The notes: generated by a model not told the origin, from the letters alone. Numbered from the stretch's first letter, positions 12,301 to 25,174 are shown. The stretch is 64,000 bases of DNA from Xiphophorus maculatus (GCF_002775205.1 NC_036454.1:2101382-2165381), one strand, 5' to 3'. Program-made: numbers and translations.

Positions 12301-15300
12301 ACAGTTTGGAAAGATTTTACATACATCTCTGACAGCCAATACGCGGCTACTTTTAATTTTTTTTAAAATAAATTGTTAAATTAAGCTAAGTGTTTGTCAA
12401 ACCATCTTCACACACAGATGAAGGAAAGTTTAAAAAAAAGAGCTGAGGTAAAATCCACTGTTCATCAGTGACCTAAATATTTTTTCTTTACTTTTAAAGT
12501 TTGGGCCAAAATAAATAAATAAATTGAGAGCAATTTTTTATGCATTTAAGTAAATCTTATTTTCAGAAAGTTAAATTTATTTCAGAATATTAAATCTTAA
12601 CCTTCCAGCTTCTAATTTTGGAAACATAATTTGTGTTAAATTGAATAAATGAATTAAATAAACATAAATAAATGCAACTCATCTGAAATGGAAAATGAAA
12701 CCTAAAAAGTTGATTTTACCTCTTTTTTAAACACTAAACAATTTCATCTCTAAGTACTGTTACAGGTTGTTCTCAAAATGACACAAAACCATAAAAATGT
12801 TTTTAAAATAACTAAAAGTGAGAAACACACCGATCTGTGCACACTCCAACAGAACCTTTGGACCGGCGTTGTCCAAGATCGCCTTGGAAACTCCTGACAA
12901 ATCAAGAAAACACTGAATCAGTCAAAGTTCTGCTGCTGAGTTTCATCCTGGTTTTATCCAATCAACTTCATTTTTCCATCACTTCCCGTTTTCCAGATCT
13001 TTCCTTTATTCCTTGTGATGGGATTTTTTACATTTTCAGTTTTTCTCAGTTGGAGTTGAGCGACCAACCTCAACTAAACCAGATCCATCAGTCGCTTTAA
13101 AACTTCGCAGAAACAGAAACTAGATCTGGCAGAAAGCCTGGAAACACAGACAGGTGTCTGTTTACCACTGACAGGATTAACTGACTGAACTGGGATAATA
13201 AAGATGATCTGAACTTTAACCAGATAAGAAGAGAGCAGAGAGATTTCAGCAGAAATGAAACCAGAAACCAGATCTGGACCCATAAACCTTCATCCATTAA
13301 AAGAACTGGATCTGGGTTCATTTCACAGAGTTCATGTTCAGAGTTCACCACTTCACCATCTCCAAACAGGAACTAGTTCCTACCCATAGATTCTTTTTAT
13401 ATAAATAAAGTTTGTAGTATATTAGCAGCCTGCTGTCTGCCTGCATGCTGTGCTGTCCTTTACTGTCCTCTTTGTTCATGTTTATATTTTAATAACACCA
13501 TCATAAAGAATTCATCCATTTATCCCATCATTTATATTCATGCTACACTAAAAATAAATCTGAAAATCAAGTTAAAAAACTCACATTGACCTCAACAAAA
13601 AGTTGAGGTCAATGTGAGCGAAGCTGATGAGAGCCGAACTGAGAGTCGCTTTGCCTGCAGCAGAAACATTTTCTGCCACCGGATGTCGGATTGACAGAAT
13701 CATGAAGTGAAATTAATTAACTAAACATAAACCGTTCAGCTTTTCCCCCAGTTGTTACAACAGGCATGTTTTTATTAAGAACCTTAATTATCACTTTTAT
13801 ATCAGAACTCAGTCAATCTAACAATAAAACAACTGCATACAGAGCAACTTATTTCTGGAAAATGTTGCCTTCTGCATTAAACTGATTCTTGATCATGTAA
13901 CTTTTAAAAAGAACCTTTAAAAATGTAATTCTAATTAAATCATCCTCAAATGAACAAACAAACATTGATGTTCTGCTTTAAACAGAGGAGAGGAAGACGA
14001 CCAGCAACCATCCATCACCTGCTTGAAGGTTGAAGTTCTGATTGGATGAGTTGACGATGACATCACAGGTCTCCTTGGTGATGTCTCCTGACGACACCTC
14101 CAGGGCGAGCTGACCCATCTGCATCCGGTAGACGCCGAGGGACGGGGACGAGACGGAGCTGAAGGACGCTGAGACAAACGGAGACAAAGAACCGATTCAG
14201 GATTTAAACGTTTTTATTGGAGGTAAATGTTCCAGCAAACAGCAGCTGAAGGTTCTGGTTGGGTCCATATCCTGGTCTCTAAACAACCTGGAGAGCTGAT
14301 CCAGAACCAGGAACATAGAGACACCACCCAGATCTACACCACCCAGATCTACAGTCCTTCACTGAGAGACTTTAAGCTGCTGGTAGTTTATAAATCACTG
14401 AATGGATTAAAGATCTGCTGCTGCCGGATCAACCTGCAGGCCTCCTGGTTCTGGTTCTGGTTCTGGTTTAGATTTTATGATCTTCTAATCTGAAACAAAC
14501 TTCCTTTAAATCTCAGATAAAAATCTATTTCTCTAGCGTCGCTTTTGATTAACAATAAGTGAACCGTCCTCAGGTTTAGCATCCATTGCCAATATGATGT
14601 TTTGGTTTATTGTTTTATGTTTTCATCATTTAGAGCACGTTCTGTGTGAAACCAGGGATTTCCTTCATTCGTCCCCATCTGTGTGCAGCTGCAGTCCAGC
14701 CCATAATAAGCAAAGTCTGAAGACAAAAAGCTGTAAAGTTTTTCCTACTGGAGGTCTGCTGTGGCCGGCTGAGCAGCGTCTGAGCGGCAGACCAGTTCCC
14801 GTCAGAACCGGCTCCTCCATGCTGGACGTTCCCCGTCTGTCCGCTGAACTCTCTGGTGAAACACTGAAAAAAAGCACATGTTGGGTTTTTGCAGCACTTT
14901 TTCCTACAGCAGCGCAGCAGGAAGGTCGTCTGACCTCGGTGGTTTGGGGGTCGCTGTGGTGAACCACGATGACCACTTCCTTCAGGTGGCGGGGCGAGAC
15001 CCGCCGGCTGAACTGCTGGATTTGCCTCAGCAGAACTCTGGCCACCACCGGCCTGGGGAAGCTCAGGTTCCCGGTTCCGATGGCCGGGAAGGACAGAGAG
15101 GTCAGCTGCAGCTTCTCAGCCTCCTTCAGACAGGAAGTGATGACGTCTGCTAACCCCTGATCAAAGAAGTCAGAGAAGATTTTACTTTCATAAAGGAGAC
15201 AGAAACACCTGATGTTCTGCTGTGGGGACAATAATCAAGACTTAATGAAATATTTAGCTAAACAAACTCTGCATGGACTTTCTGTGAAATCATCCCTGCT

Positions 15301-18300
15301 GTGTCTCTAGAGGCCCGGAAATAAAACGACCTGAATGACCTCTGACCTTCTCCGCCTCACCGCCGCCGTTGTCCCAGTTTGGGCAAACAGCATGGAAGAC
15401 TTTCTGACACCTCAGGTTGTAAGCGTCAGTGACGACCACGTCTCCGAACTGCAGCGCCGACACGCCGGCCTCAGTCAGGACGGCCAGCTGCAGGTTCTCC
15501 CCCGCCGCCTCCAAGATGGCCGACGACACGGCGCCCTGGCTCAGGTTCATGTTCTCTGCCACCGTGTTCACGATGCCGTCCGTCTGCGGACCGAGATCAG
15601 AACAGCTCTAACTACAGCCGAGCAACTTCCACTAAACCCAGCAAACACTGAACCCTGGCTGTTACTTCAGCACCAAACTGACATCAAAACGTAATAAATC
15701 TGAAAATAAATTCACTAAAAAGGCTGAAAACTGGAGGCTTTGTGCAGGAATCTAACCAGCAACCTTCAGTTCAGCTTTAAAACGAGATGAGAAAAAAGAT
15801 TCAGCTTGTAAAGAAGAGTCTGCATTTTAAATGTGATGAACAGCAATCCCATGAAATGTTCATGTCTGAGCTGCAGGGGGCGCTGCTGCACAGAAAAGGA
15901 AGCAGTGAAAGAAAATGGTGGAAAGTAAAACTGAGGATCAAATTTCTATAATTTATGACATTTTGTCTCTGTATTAAACTTAAGCAGCATAATTAGTATT
16001 TCCTCCTCAGTGTTTCTGATACTTTATGTCAAATATTTATTAAGACGTAAATAAATCTGAAGATCTGAACGCTGCAAAAACACAAAGTCTGATCCAGTTC
16101 CTAGTGAAATATCTTATCTCTCAGTTCGCTCAAAATAAGACTAAATTAACTTTAAAGTAACTTTTCAGCAGGAAAACTTAGTTTGTTTGCATCAATAATT
16201 CCTTAATAATTAATTTGCTGATTAATTAAAACGGACCTGCTGGTCCTGAATGTTTCCTCTGCAGAGAGCGATCCTCAGGCCTGCAGCTGTGATCTGCTCC
16301 AAACTCCCAGACCTGAAATCAGAACAAAACTCTGAGCTTTTAGTTTCACGTCAATAAGAGGAATCTGGTGTCTGCAGATCTAGAACAGATCAGATATGAT
16401 CTCATGTATTTACATGTAAATGTTCATTAAGGTAAAAACAAACCTGAACCTGGACTTACCCTCCCTGCTCTCCACGTCTGCTCTGCCCTCTGGGGCTCAA
16501 ACCGCCGCGGTTAGGCTGATGGTCGTCCTGGTAACCCCCTGCTCTTCCTCTCCCTCTTCCTCCTTCTGCTCCTCTTCCTCTCCCTCCTCCTCTCCCTCCT
16601 CCTCTCCCTCCTCTCCCTCGTCCTCTCTGCTGTCCGCTGTGGAAACAGCAGAGGTCATTCTGGGTCCGATCTCTGGGTTTCTCTGGTTCTAGTTTAGATC
16701 AGTCCAAAGTTTTAGTCACAGAAATCAGCCATCAGATTCACAGGCCGAGAAAATAAAACAACAAAAATCAGGTAAATAGTCACCTGATTTCACTTTGATT
16801 TTTTATTATTATTATTTTTAGTTATTATTTCCATCATAGATTCCAAATGTAAAAATGTTTTTGCTGTATTAAAAGTTTCATGTTAGTTTTCAAACTGTTT
16901 TGAACAAATTTATTAGTTATAACATCAGTCCACTAACTTTCAAAATGTTTACTATATTTATAAAAGTTTCATAAATTAAAAGTTGGTTTTTCAGTAAAAG
17001 TCTCTAATTATTATGAGAACTTGGTTATAAAAATATGATACTTTGTTTCATACTTAACATTTTCCATTGAAACTAATTTGTATCAGTTTGATCTGCAGCT
17101 GGGGGCCAAAAAAACAGTCCAAGGGCCACAAACAGTCCAAGGGCCACAAACAGTCCAAGGGCCACAAAACAGTCCAAGGGCCACAAAACAGTCCAAGGGC
17201 CACAAACAGTCCAAGGGCCACAAAACAGTCCAAGGGCCACAAACAGTTCAAGGGCCACAAAACAGTCCAAGGGCCACAAACAGTCCAAGGGCCACAAACA
17301 GTTCAAGGGCCACAAACAGTCCAAGGGCCACAAACAGTCCAAGGGCCACAAAACAGTTCAAGGGCCACAAACAGTTCAAGGGCCACAAACAGTCCAAGGG
17401 CCACAAACAGTCCAAGGGCCACACTCGGCCCCCGGGCCACACTCGGCCCCCGGGCCACACTCGGCCCCCGGGCCACACGTTGGACATCCTGGTTTAAATC
17501 ATAAACATCCAGATTTTCAGATTTTTGGCTCCCAGTAAAATATTTGATATTTTGGTTCAGTTTGGCCTGAAGATGAGAATCCAAACATTCAGTGGTTTTA
17601 GTTTTTACTAGAACTGCAAACAAAACCAGAAATTAAGTCAAAGGAGCAAAATTTAAGGAAACCTTAAACTCAAAGGAAGATGTTCTCCTGCTGTTAGTAT
17701 CTGCCTGGCAGTAAAAAGGTTCTGGGTTCTCCTGAGGTTCTCCAGGTACAGAAATGTTTCATTTCTCCGCCTCAGTAAATCCTCCTCCATCATTTTAACG
17801 GTGAAACTCAAGTCAAACTTCCTGTTTGTGAACAGAACCTGGTTCCTGACTCCGGGTCCATATCGTTCCTCTGCCTGGTTTCTGTCTGATTAGAGCTGCA
17901 ATAAAAACTGCAGTGATGACCTTTGCCCTCCTGATCAGCTGAGGTTTAACAACGTTCCTCCAGGCCTAAACTTCGGTTTGGTTTCCTGAGAAAGTCGCTG
18001 AGTTTCATTTCTCAGTGAATCTGAAGCTCACTGGGTTCAACACTGATGTAATACTTACCAGGAGCCAGCAGGTGGCGATGACATCAGAACTGAATTCTAA
18101 CAGTAGAGCCACATTCATCCAGTCACAAACATTAACACATTCACACTGATGTGTGGTTCAGTCTCTCGTCTTGTAAAACATTTAGAAAGGCTAAAGCATC
18201 ACGAAGCTAAAAACCCAAAACAGTGGAAACTATTTTAAAATCAGAATCGGATGAAGATTTTACTTCTGTTCTTTACTCACAATATAAATTATTTCTACAT

Positions 18301-21300
18301 AAACAACCTTTGTGATAATTTGTCAGCTGTTGGTTGTTTTCAACAAACTCAGCTTTCATATGACCAGGAAGTGAACCTGTCTGTTGTGACCTTGGTTCTG
18401 ATTAAACTCACCCTGCGGCTCCCTTGTGCTTCCCGGCGGCGGGCTGTGGAACCGTCATGATGGGCTCCAGGTCGCTGAACTCCCTGCTGACGGCCGCTGC
18501 CATCATCCTGACGGTGGCGTCGTTGTTGTCCACCAGGTGAACCTCGGTTAAGGATCCCGGACCGCTGGGATCGTCGCAGTATTCCCGCACGGCCCGGGCG
18601 ATGGTCTCGGTGCAGAGCTCCACCGGAAAACCGAACACACCAGAGCTGATTGCTGGCATCGCCACGGTGGAGCAGCTGGCCCGCTCAGCTTGGCTCAGGC
18701 TCTCTCTAACTGCACATTTCAGACGAAACACTGACGTCTTCTTGTCAGAGTCAGAGTAGCGCGGACCGACTGCATGCACGACGTATCTGCAGGGCAGACT
18801 GCATCCATCCGTCACGACGGCGTCTCCTGGGCGGAGCTTCCCGTCTTTGGCCACAAGGTCGTTGCTGATCTTCTGCAGATTTGGTCCGGCAGCTTTCAGC
18901 AGCGCCAACGCCAAACCGCCGATGTGCTGCAGGTCTTCGTTGGCTGCGTTGACCACAGCGTCGACCTTAAAGCTGCAGATATCCGCCCTGCTGACAGAGA
19001 CCAGAACTCCGCCGGCCGTGCGCACCTTGCAGTAACACTCGTCTTCAACGCTCCCTTCCTCCTCCTCCTCTTCATCATCTTGGATCTCTGGCTGCAGCAT
19101 CACCACACAGCTGAACTCTGACATCACTGGAGGCAGGAATATGCTTCCTTGGGACAGGAAGTACTTCTTTGCTCCAGGTTTGTCCACAGTTAAGGTGTCA
19201 GCAAAGAGATCAGCAGCCAGTTGTTGAAGGACGGATCTCGCTTTGTGGGCAAGAAGACGAGCCCCACTGATGACGATCTTTGGTCTTTCTGGGTCAAAGG
19301 TCACAGACACCTTGTTGTCGCTGGCGATTCTCGACCAAACGTCACGTCTGTTCTTCTGAATGAACTGAGCGACGGCACAGGACTCGACCCGAAGGGCCTC
19401 CTGGACCTGTGAGTAGTTCTGAATGAAGTCCCTCAGACTGGCGCTCACCTCTTTGACAGGATTGCTAAAGCCGGCCACCGTTACTTTGTCTCTTCTCTCT
19501 GGGTGGATCACAATGATGACCGTTTTGTTGTTGGAGGAGTTGTAGGTGTCCAACAGTTCTCCTTTCAGTTCTTTCCAGTTCTGACGGTTCAAAACTTCCT
19601 GATCTTTCACGTCCAGATTCTGCACCAACAAATCTTTCTTCATCTTACTCTCAGCGTCGGCCAGGGCTCTGTCAGAGCTCCCCAGTAAGAAGACGCCTCT
19701 GGTTTCGGTGCAGTAGATGGCGCTGATGCCTTGCGACGTGAACAGGCTCTTTGACATGTCCATGGGATCCACCTGCTGGAGGTAATCCAGAAGGCCTGGA
19801 GGGACATTTAGATGTTTCTTCTTCATGTTCAGATTTTTCTCTAAGATCCAGGATTTGATCTGGTAAACCTCAGCAGGGAGTCCCGTAATGGTCAACCTCC
19901 CAGTGGCTTCGTAGAACGAGAGTTTCAGCTCAGGAGAAACGTCAGAGGCAGCTTTCTGCAGCCCTTCCTCCGTCAGGATGTGGAAATAGGCAGGAGAAAA
20001 GTCCAGGCTCTCAGTCACACCTTTGGTCTGCCGTTCAATGTGACTCATTAATTTAAGAAGGATGTTTTCTACTGGAGCTCGGATTTTCTTTATATCGTCG
20101 GCTCTGCCAGCGACCGTCACAACCTGTCTGGACGGATCGAACTCCACTAAGGCGTCTTCCTTCACCACCGAGAGGACTTCCTTCTCGGCAGCTTTCCATG
20201 CCTCTGTGTTCGCGTCGCATTCGAAGGCCGAGTACTGGGCCAGCAGTTTGCAGAAGGCGTCCTTCGCCGCCTCCGCCCAGTTATCTACGTCTTTCGCAGT
20301 CAGACTTTTCTGCCTCAGAAAACTGGGCAGGGGGCTGAGTTTCACCTCGGGCTGGTCCAAATCTACGCTGCAGAAATGCGGCCGCATCTGATTGTTGATG
20401 TTTTTCAGCATTTTCTTGAGCAGGAGGAATTTCCAGATCACTTGCAGAACCTCCTGGGTGACGGGCTCGGGCATCTTCCAGGCAGGCCGGGCCGGGCCGT
20501 ACAGGGCGGCTCCCAGTGACTCGTGGTACGAATACAGCTTGACAGGGATGGAGCGCATCACATGGTCTTCTTTAACACAGATGCTTTGAACAACTGCAGC
20601 AAGACACCAAGAACAGAGACAGTAAAATACTAGTAAAGGTTGAATTTAGCAGATAATTATGTTTAACTAAATCTGGGAAGTTTTTCAAAATAAAAGCTGC
20701 TTTGATGCAACCAGAGGAACTCAGTCCTTCTGCTGCTTGTCTGTTAATCCTGGCCAAACGTTGGGTCTGGCTGCAGGTCTCTGCTGCTGCTCCCATTGGC
20801 TGCTCTAGGTTTTAAATCGGGTTGTTCACCCTGAGCGGTTCGGCCCGGTTCAGGATGCGGTTTGGTCCGTTTCCACAGTAAAAGCGGCTCAGCGTGTGAC
20901 CAGCAGCTCCTTCCTTCAGCTCCATGTCCAGCGCCGCGGCGCGGTCAGGGCGGAGCACCACAGTCCGCTGTGACTACGGACCAAAGAACATCACTGTTTC
21001 TTATAAGAACGAGACTCAGCGGTACCGTGATCGGGTTTAACCCCGCCGGCCCGGCGAGAGTCCAACTGGTGGTGAAATGCTCTGATTTAAACGACTAGTT
21101 TTATTAATTACCGCCATAAACAATTAGAGTTTTTCACAGCTTGACATTATGGACGAAGAACCAGAGAAGGTGAGGGGAACCTTTTGGGTCCCTGAAGGTG
21201 ACGATGGCCGCCTGCTCCTCTGGGATCATCAGGACGTCCTCAGGAAGTTCCCAGTTCTTCTCAAACCACAACTCAATCATGTCTGGAAACCAGTCAGGGA

Positions 21301-24231
21301 CAAGTCAAGCAACAATCTGACACTAAACATGTAAAACAGTGAAAATGATCATTTTAATAAAAAAACTCTCCACATAATTTAGGTTAATTAATTAAATAGA
21401 TTATAATGAGACCCGAGTTTCTCTCGTTATTCCAAAAATCAAAATGAAAAAACTTGAGAGATCAAACAAAAATGCATAAATATTAAAATTTTAATAGTGT
21501 TTATTAAAATCAAACATATTTGTGAAAAGTTTGTTTACCTTTGAGGACAGACGGAGGAAGACTCTCCATGCGGACGCTCTTTGCTGCCCCTAGTGGCCGA
21601 ACCGTCAGTCCAAGTTTCTTCACCTTGGAGTTTTTCTGACTCACTGATATGAACTTTTCCACATCTGAACAGTTTACAGGTTCGAGACGGAGACAGGAAG
21701 AGAGATCATCATAAAAACTGCAGTTTTATTCTTTATTATCCCAGTTTAACAGTTTAACTGGAAAATGAAGATATGAAACTTTAAAATCTTTGAACTCTAA
21801 TATTTGTGCTTAAAACATCATTTTTATTGATCTAATGTGATTTTTAATTTTCTCACATACTGAAATTTAGATTTTCTTTGTCTGACATTAAAAATGCAAA
21901 ATATAAAACCTTGAAATATTTTATTCTATATCTAAAGAATCTATAAAATGACGGCTTCACTTCCTGACTCAACATTTATGCAGATTCTTTAAAACAGCAG
22001 TGGGAACCAGTCCGGCTCTGTCAGCCGGTTCCCCCTCTGGTTCCGGCTCCGGTTCTGGTTCCGGTTCTGGTTCCTACCTGTGGGAACGCTGAAGTTCACC
22101 ACGGCCAGGTTGGATTCCCAGATCATCTCCAGACTGAAGTCGTTCTCATCCAGGCCAGAGATGGTTTCCACCAGCATCTGCAGATAATCTTTGTTCAGGT
22201 TCTCCGAGACGTTCTCCAGAACCACGGCAACGACCGGATCCGACTCAGAACCTGACAGGAAAAAAACCCAGAAAATATTTGTTTTTTCATGAGGGAGCGA
22301 TGAAATGTGACATGTTGCAGAAATATGTCTTAATTATAGTAAACATCAGAATAAAAAGAATCTGTAATATTTTGTGCCGCTGCAGTAAAAACATCTGAAG
22401 GTTCTGATCCGTTTTCATATTTCAGTCTGAAGGTTCTGATCCGTTTTCACCTCTCTGGTTTGCTGCAGAAGCTCCTTCCTCTGGTTCTGGTTCTTGGTTC
22501 TTGGAATCTGCAGCCGGATCTGAATCAGACAGAACTCATATAATTATTTAGATAATAAAAGTTCTGTTATTTTCTCTTTTCGAACAGAAACTATTTAGTT
22601 CTGTTTGAACTCGTTTACTGTTGGCTTCATGAACCGACAGCATTTCTGAGTCAAATTGAAGATTCAGCCATTTTCTCAAAGTAACCGGGTCCAGACAGTT
22701 TTCAGACGGAAACACGGTTCTGTTCCTTCTGGTTCTGGTTCTGGTTCTGGTTCCTTCCTGTTCCTCAGGAAACGTTTCAGTCTCTGGTTGGTTGTTTTTG
22801 CTCGGCCTCTAAATCATAAAGTCTGAGTATTTTAAAGTATTTAAAAGAGTTTCTCTCAGTCTCACTGAGTTAAAACCGGTTCAACAGAACCGGGTCAAAC
22901 CCAGAGTTGAGCAGCAGAACCCGGACCCGGACCCAGAACCGAGACGTTTACCTGAGCTGTTGTTGCTGCTGTTCGTCTGGATCTGTGGAGAAAACAGAGA
23001 GAATCATCTGAGACGGAAAGATTCACTGGTTCTGATGTTCAACTGCATCGGATCAGGACTGATAAACGGTACCGAGGCCTGGAGGGTAAAGGTCAAAGGT
23101 TAGCAGCAGATGATGCTGAGATGTAAACGTTAAACTAAAGTTTTAACTGGACTCATGTTTACTAACAACTAAATGATCTCAGGAAACAGATTCATAATCC
23201 TGAGGGTCAAAATATAAAAATGTAAAAATAAAATCTGTGAAACGTTGAGAAGAAAATCTCTGTGAAGTTTTCTTGGCTGAACTTTGACCCCTGACCTGAA
23301 TGACTCCATGAATAACCAAATGATCCCCATGACTCTGTAAAAGTTGCTCTGTGCAGAAGGTTTACGCAGATCTTGATCCGGTCGGCAGGTTTTACCTGAG
23401 CGGGTCCAGAACCGAGCCGCAGCCGAACACATTTACCCTCCAGGGTGATTTCATGGTCCGTCTTCGCCAGGACTTGATCTCTGACTGCAAACAAACGAAA
23501 CATCAGGTCACTCTGACCGTTTCTGGGTTCCAGCTGGTTTTATCTAGACCCTGAATTCAGTCCAGCCCAGTTTAACCAGTAGAACTCCCAGTAACAGCCT
23601 GGTTCTGTCTGCATGTCCTCACTGCTGGACCCGGTCAGCCTTACTCCAGGTTCACCTGCTGACTCACCTGTTCTCTGCTTGATACTAAACCAGCATCCTG
23701 ACCTTTAACCCCGGCCTCAGGTCATGACGTCAGACTGACCTTTAACCCCGGCCTCAGGTCATGACGTCAGACCCGATCAGCTGACTGTGACTCCTGCTGC
23801 TCCAGGATGAAGGAGCCGCCCAGGTGCATGCTGGGAGCTCGGCTGCCATGTCGGGATGTTTATGATCAGAATTAATAACTTTAAACATTTTGACGCCATT
23901 TTTGAAGGAAAGTTTCTGACTTTCAGTCAGAAAGTAAAACAGCTCCTGGTTTTCCTTCAGGAGTTTCACGTTTCCTCCCTGGCTAAACTGGACCTTTAAG
24001 TCCCGGTTCGGAGCAGAACCAGAACCTGCGGAGCCGCAGGAACTCACCCTCCTCCGCTCGGAAGAAGACGGAGGCTCTGGCGGCCTCCTCCTCCACCTCC
24101 ACCCGGCAGTCTCCTCCGCTGGACTTCTTCTTGCTCTGGAAGTAAAGCTGCAGTTTGTTCCGGACGGTTTTACTCTGGGCCGGGCTCCAGTCGCCCTCCA
24201 CGGTCAGGGCCGGACACTCGGAGTCCTCCAT
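6311..24231 (-). CDS. parp14: PARP14-like macro-domain mono-ADP-ribosyltransferase, complete, 23 coding exons
   Basis: PARP14 transfers single ADP-ribose units to proteins and acts in interferon and STAT6 signalling. Coding exons: 24048-24231, 23396-23484, 22952-22982, 22451-22507, 22078-22251, 21539-21664, 21181-21282, 18412-20593, 16460-16636, 16237-16312, 15347-15583, 14935-15219, 14749-14863, 14019-14168, 12831-12893, 12088-12273, 10707-10910, 10122-10237, 9705-9940, 9347-9618, 9081-9223, 7342-7516, 6311-6591. They sum to 5661 nt, 1886 residues (human about 1800), with every phase consistent. Domains: N-terminal RRM-like (1-91, 120-254); KH-like series (about 267-760); macro 1 (about 775-965, [17 protein letters not shown]); Arg/Gly-rich linker (982-1041); macro 2 (1041-1240, FPAIGTGN); macro 3 (1279-1479, [18 protein letters not shown]); KH-like (1518-1596); WWE (about 1605-1687); ART (1688-1886). 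The ART triad is His1770 (LYHGTG), Tyr1802 (GKGSYFAVD) and Met1868 where human PARP14 has Leu; lack of Glu fits mono-transfer. The small exons 3-4 and 13 are least certain. Confidence 0.9.
6880..7200. other. Possible retroposon or LTR-like insert in the last PARP14 intron
   Basis: This pyrimidine-rich stretch has a TATTTAAA-like box near 6950, a run of CTGTCTTGT-type motifs, and a tail around 7110-7195 (CCTTATTTATCATTAAATC, then ACACCTGGGTCCACTGCATC) that resembles the 3' portions of repeats common in fish genomes. No terminal repeats or coding remains were found, so the class is unknown. Confidence 0.3.
8425..8500 (+). repeat. 3' tail of a dispersed fish repeat
   Basis: The string TAAAGCACTTTGAACTGCC, continuing with TTGTTGCTGAAATGTGATG and an AATAAA-like end, matches in reverse the copy at 40017-40090. 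The last bases become CTGA simple repeats. The rest of this intron (7517-9080) has no gene. Confidence 0.6.
11761..11841. repeat. Long near-perfect inverted repeat (hairpin) in a PARP14 intron
   Basis: The arm 11768-11793 pairs perfectly with 11808-11833 (26 bp, AGAACTGCTTCTGG at the outer end), with a 14-base loop. After one bulged base the pairing goes on for 7 more bp (11761-11767 with 11835-11841). Confidence 0.95.
13580..13618. repeat. Perfect 17-bp hairpin in a PARP14 intron
   Basis: CTCACATTGACCTCAAC at 13580-13596 is followed by five A bases and then its exact reverse complement at 13602-13618. It lies in the intron between the exons at 12831-12893 and 14019-14168. Confidence 0.95.
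16070..16215 (+). repeat. Piece of a dispersed fish repeat beside a PARP14 exon
   Basis: The stretch begins CTGCAAAAACACAAAGTCTG and runs through AAATATCTTATCTCTC, CTTTTCAGCAGGAAAAC and ATAATTCCTTAATAATTA. I recall this order from a family of MITE-like repeats widespread in fish. It ends about 20 bases from the donor site of the exon 16237-16312. The far end of the family is not seen. Confidence 0.5.
17108..17480. repeat. 18/19-bp minisatellite that switches to a GC-rich unit
   Basis: About 17 copies of an 18-bp unit (CAGTCCAAGGGCCACAAA) lie in tandem, some with one extra A. They are followed by about four copies of an 18-bp GC-rich unit (CTCGGCCCCCGGGCCACA) that shares the GGGCCACA core. 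The array lies in the intron 16637-18411 of PARP14. Open frames across it in several phases are artefacts of the short period. Confidence 0.95.
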
Positions 24232-24293
24232 GGTTCAGGTCCAGAGTCAGACTGACGGAACCAGCCCAGCAGCAGGAGGTTCGGCTCCGGGTT

Positions 24294-24313
24294 CCTTTCA
24301 CTTTCGTTTCGTC
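24294..24313 (-). promoter_or_regulatory. ISRE/IRF-type site upstream of PARP14
   Basis: Read on the minus strand the site is GACGAAACGAAAGTGAAAGG, with three GAAA half-sites at the spacing bound by IRF and ISGF3 factors. It lies 63-82 bases upstream of the PARP14 ATG at 24231. PARP14 is interferon-induced in mammals, so the placement fits. Whether it is promoter or 5' UTR cannot be told, as the transcription start is not known. Confidence 0.75.
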
Positions 24314-24399
24314 ATAAACAGTGAAAACAAAACTAGAACCAGCGGCTGGAAATCAACTCAAACATGAAGTTTAATCAGGAAAATTATTATTATTATTTT

Positions 24400-25170
24400 T
24401 TACAGGCGTTAAAAAAATCTGAGAATCAACAAAAAGATTCAGAATAAAACTAAATAAATTCTTCTTCACATATAAACATAACATTTTAGCTTCATTTTTA
24501 ATTAAAGTAAATTTTATTTGTTAGTTTTTATTCGTCCTGTTTATTCTGAGATATTTGAATGTCGCGTTTTAAACAACCTCAGGCGAGCAGCGCCCTCTGG
24601 CGGACACTCAACGGTTTGTTGGTTCCCACAGCAGACCGAACCGGACCGGACCTGGCAATGATGGCCCGGTTCACCTGAGGCAGGACACACCTGGACCGGT
24701 GATGTCACGTGTGACGGGGTTCTATTATGACTGGACAACCACAAATGACTGGCCAATGCCGGAGATGACGTCAGTATTATGCTTTTCTTCACATGAACAA
24801 AGATGGCAGGTGCAGAATATTTAGATAGGACGTTAAAAGCAGGTAAAATCAGACACACAGCAGCTTCAGTGTTAGAGTCCATCACCTGGTCAACCCTGCG
24901 GAATGTGACCATTCATTTTCTCAAGTCTAAAAGTGGAGAAAATATGAAGAAACATTTATACATCTACCAGGGAAAAGATTTTAACCAAAAGAATAATATG
25001 GCAGGTTTAGCAATATAATTAATATCACTTTAACTTTTGCAATTTAAGTTTAAATTATCATATTTATGCCTTCAATTACAAATAATTTTACTAAATCAGT
25101 TCTTAAACAAAGTTCTATAAAAAAAGAAGTTAGAAAAATATAATCAATATAATATTTTTGACTTGTTACT
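24400..25170. other. Intergenic stretch upstream of PARP14
   Basis: AT-rich sequence with short open frames only. A 71-codon frame at 24803-25018 has no recognisable domain and no splice support. Nothing further is seen. Confidence 0.5.
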
Positions 25171-25174
25171 CTAA

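Noticed and set aside
17067-17504. Open frames of up to 145 codons in both strands
   Set aside because: They come from the 18-bp minisatellite, whose length is a multiple of three; all are low-complexity repeats without domains.
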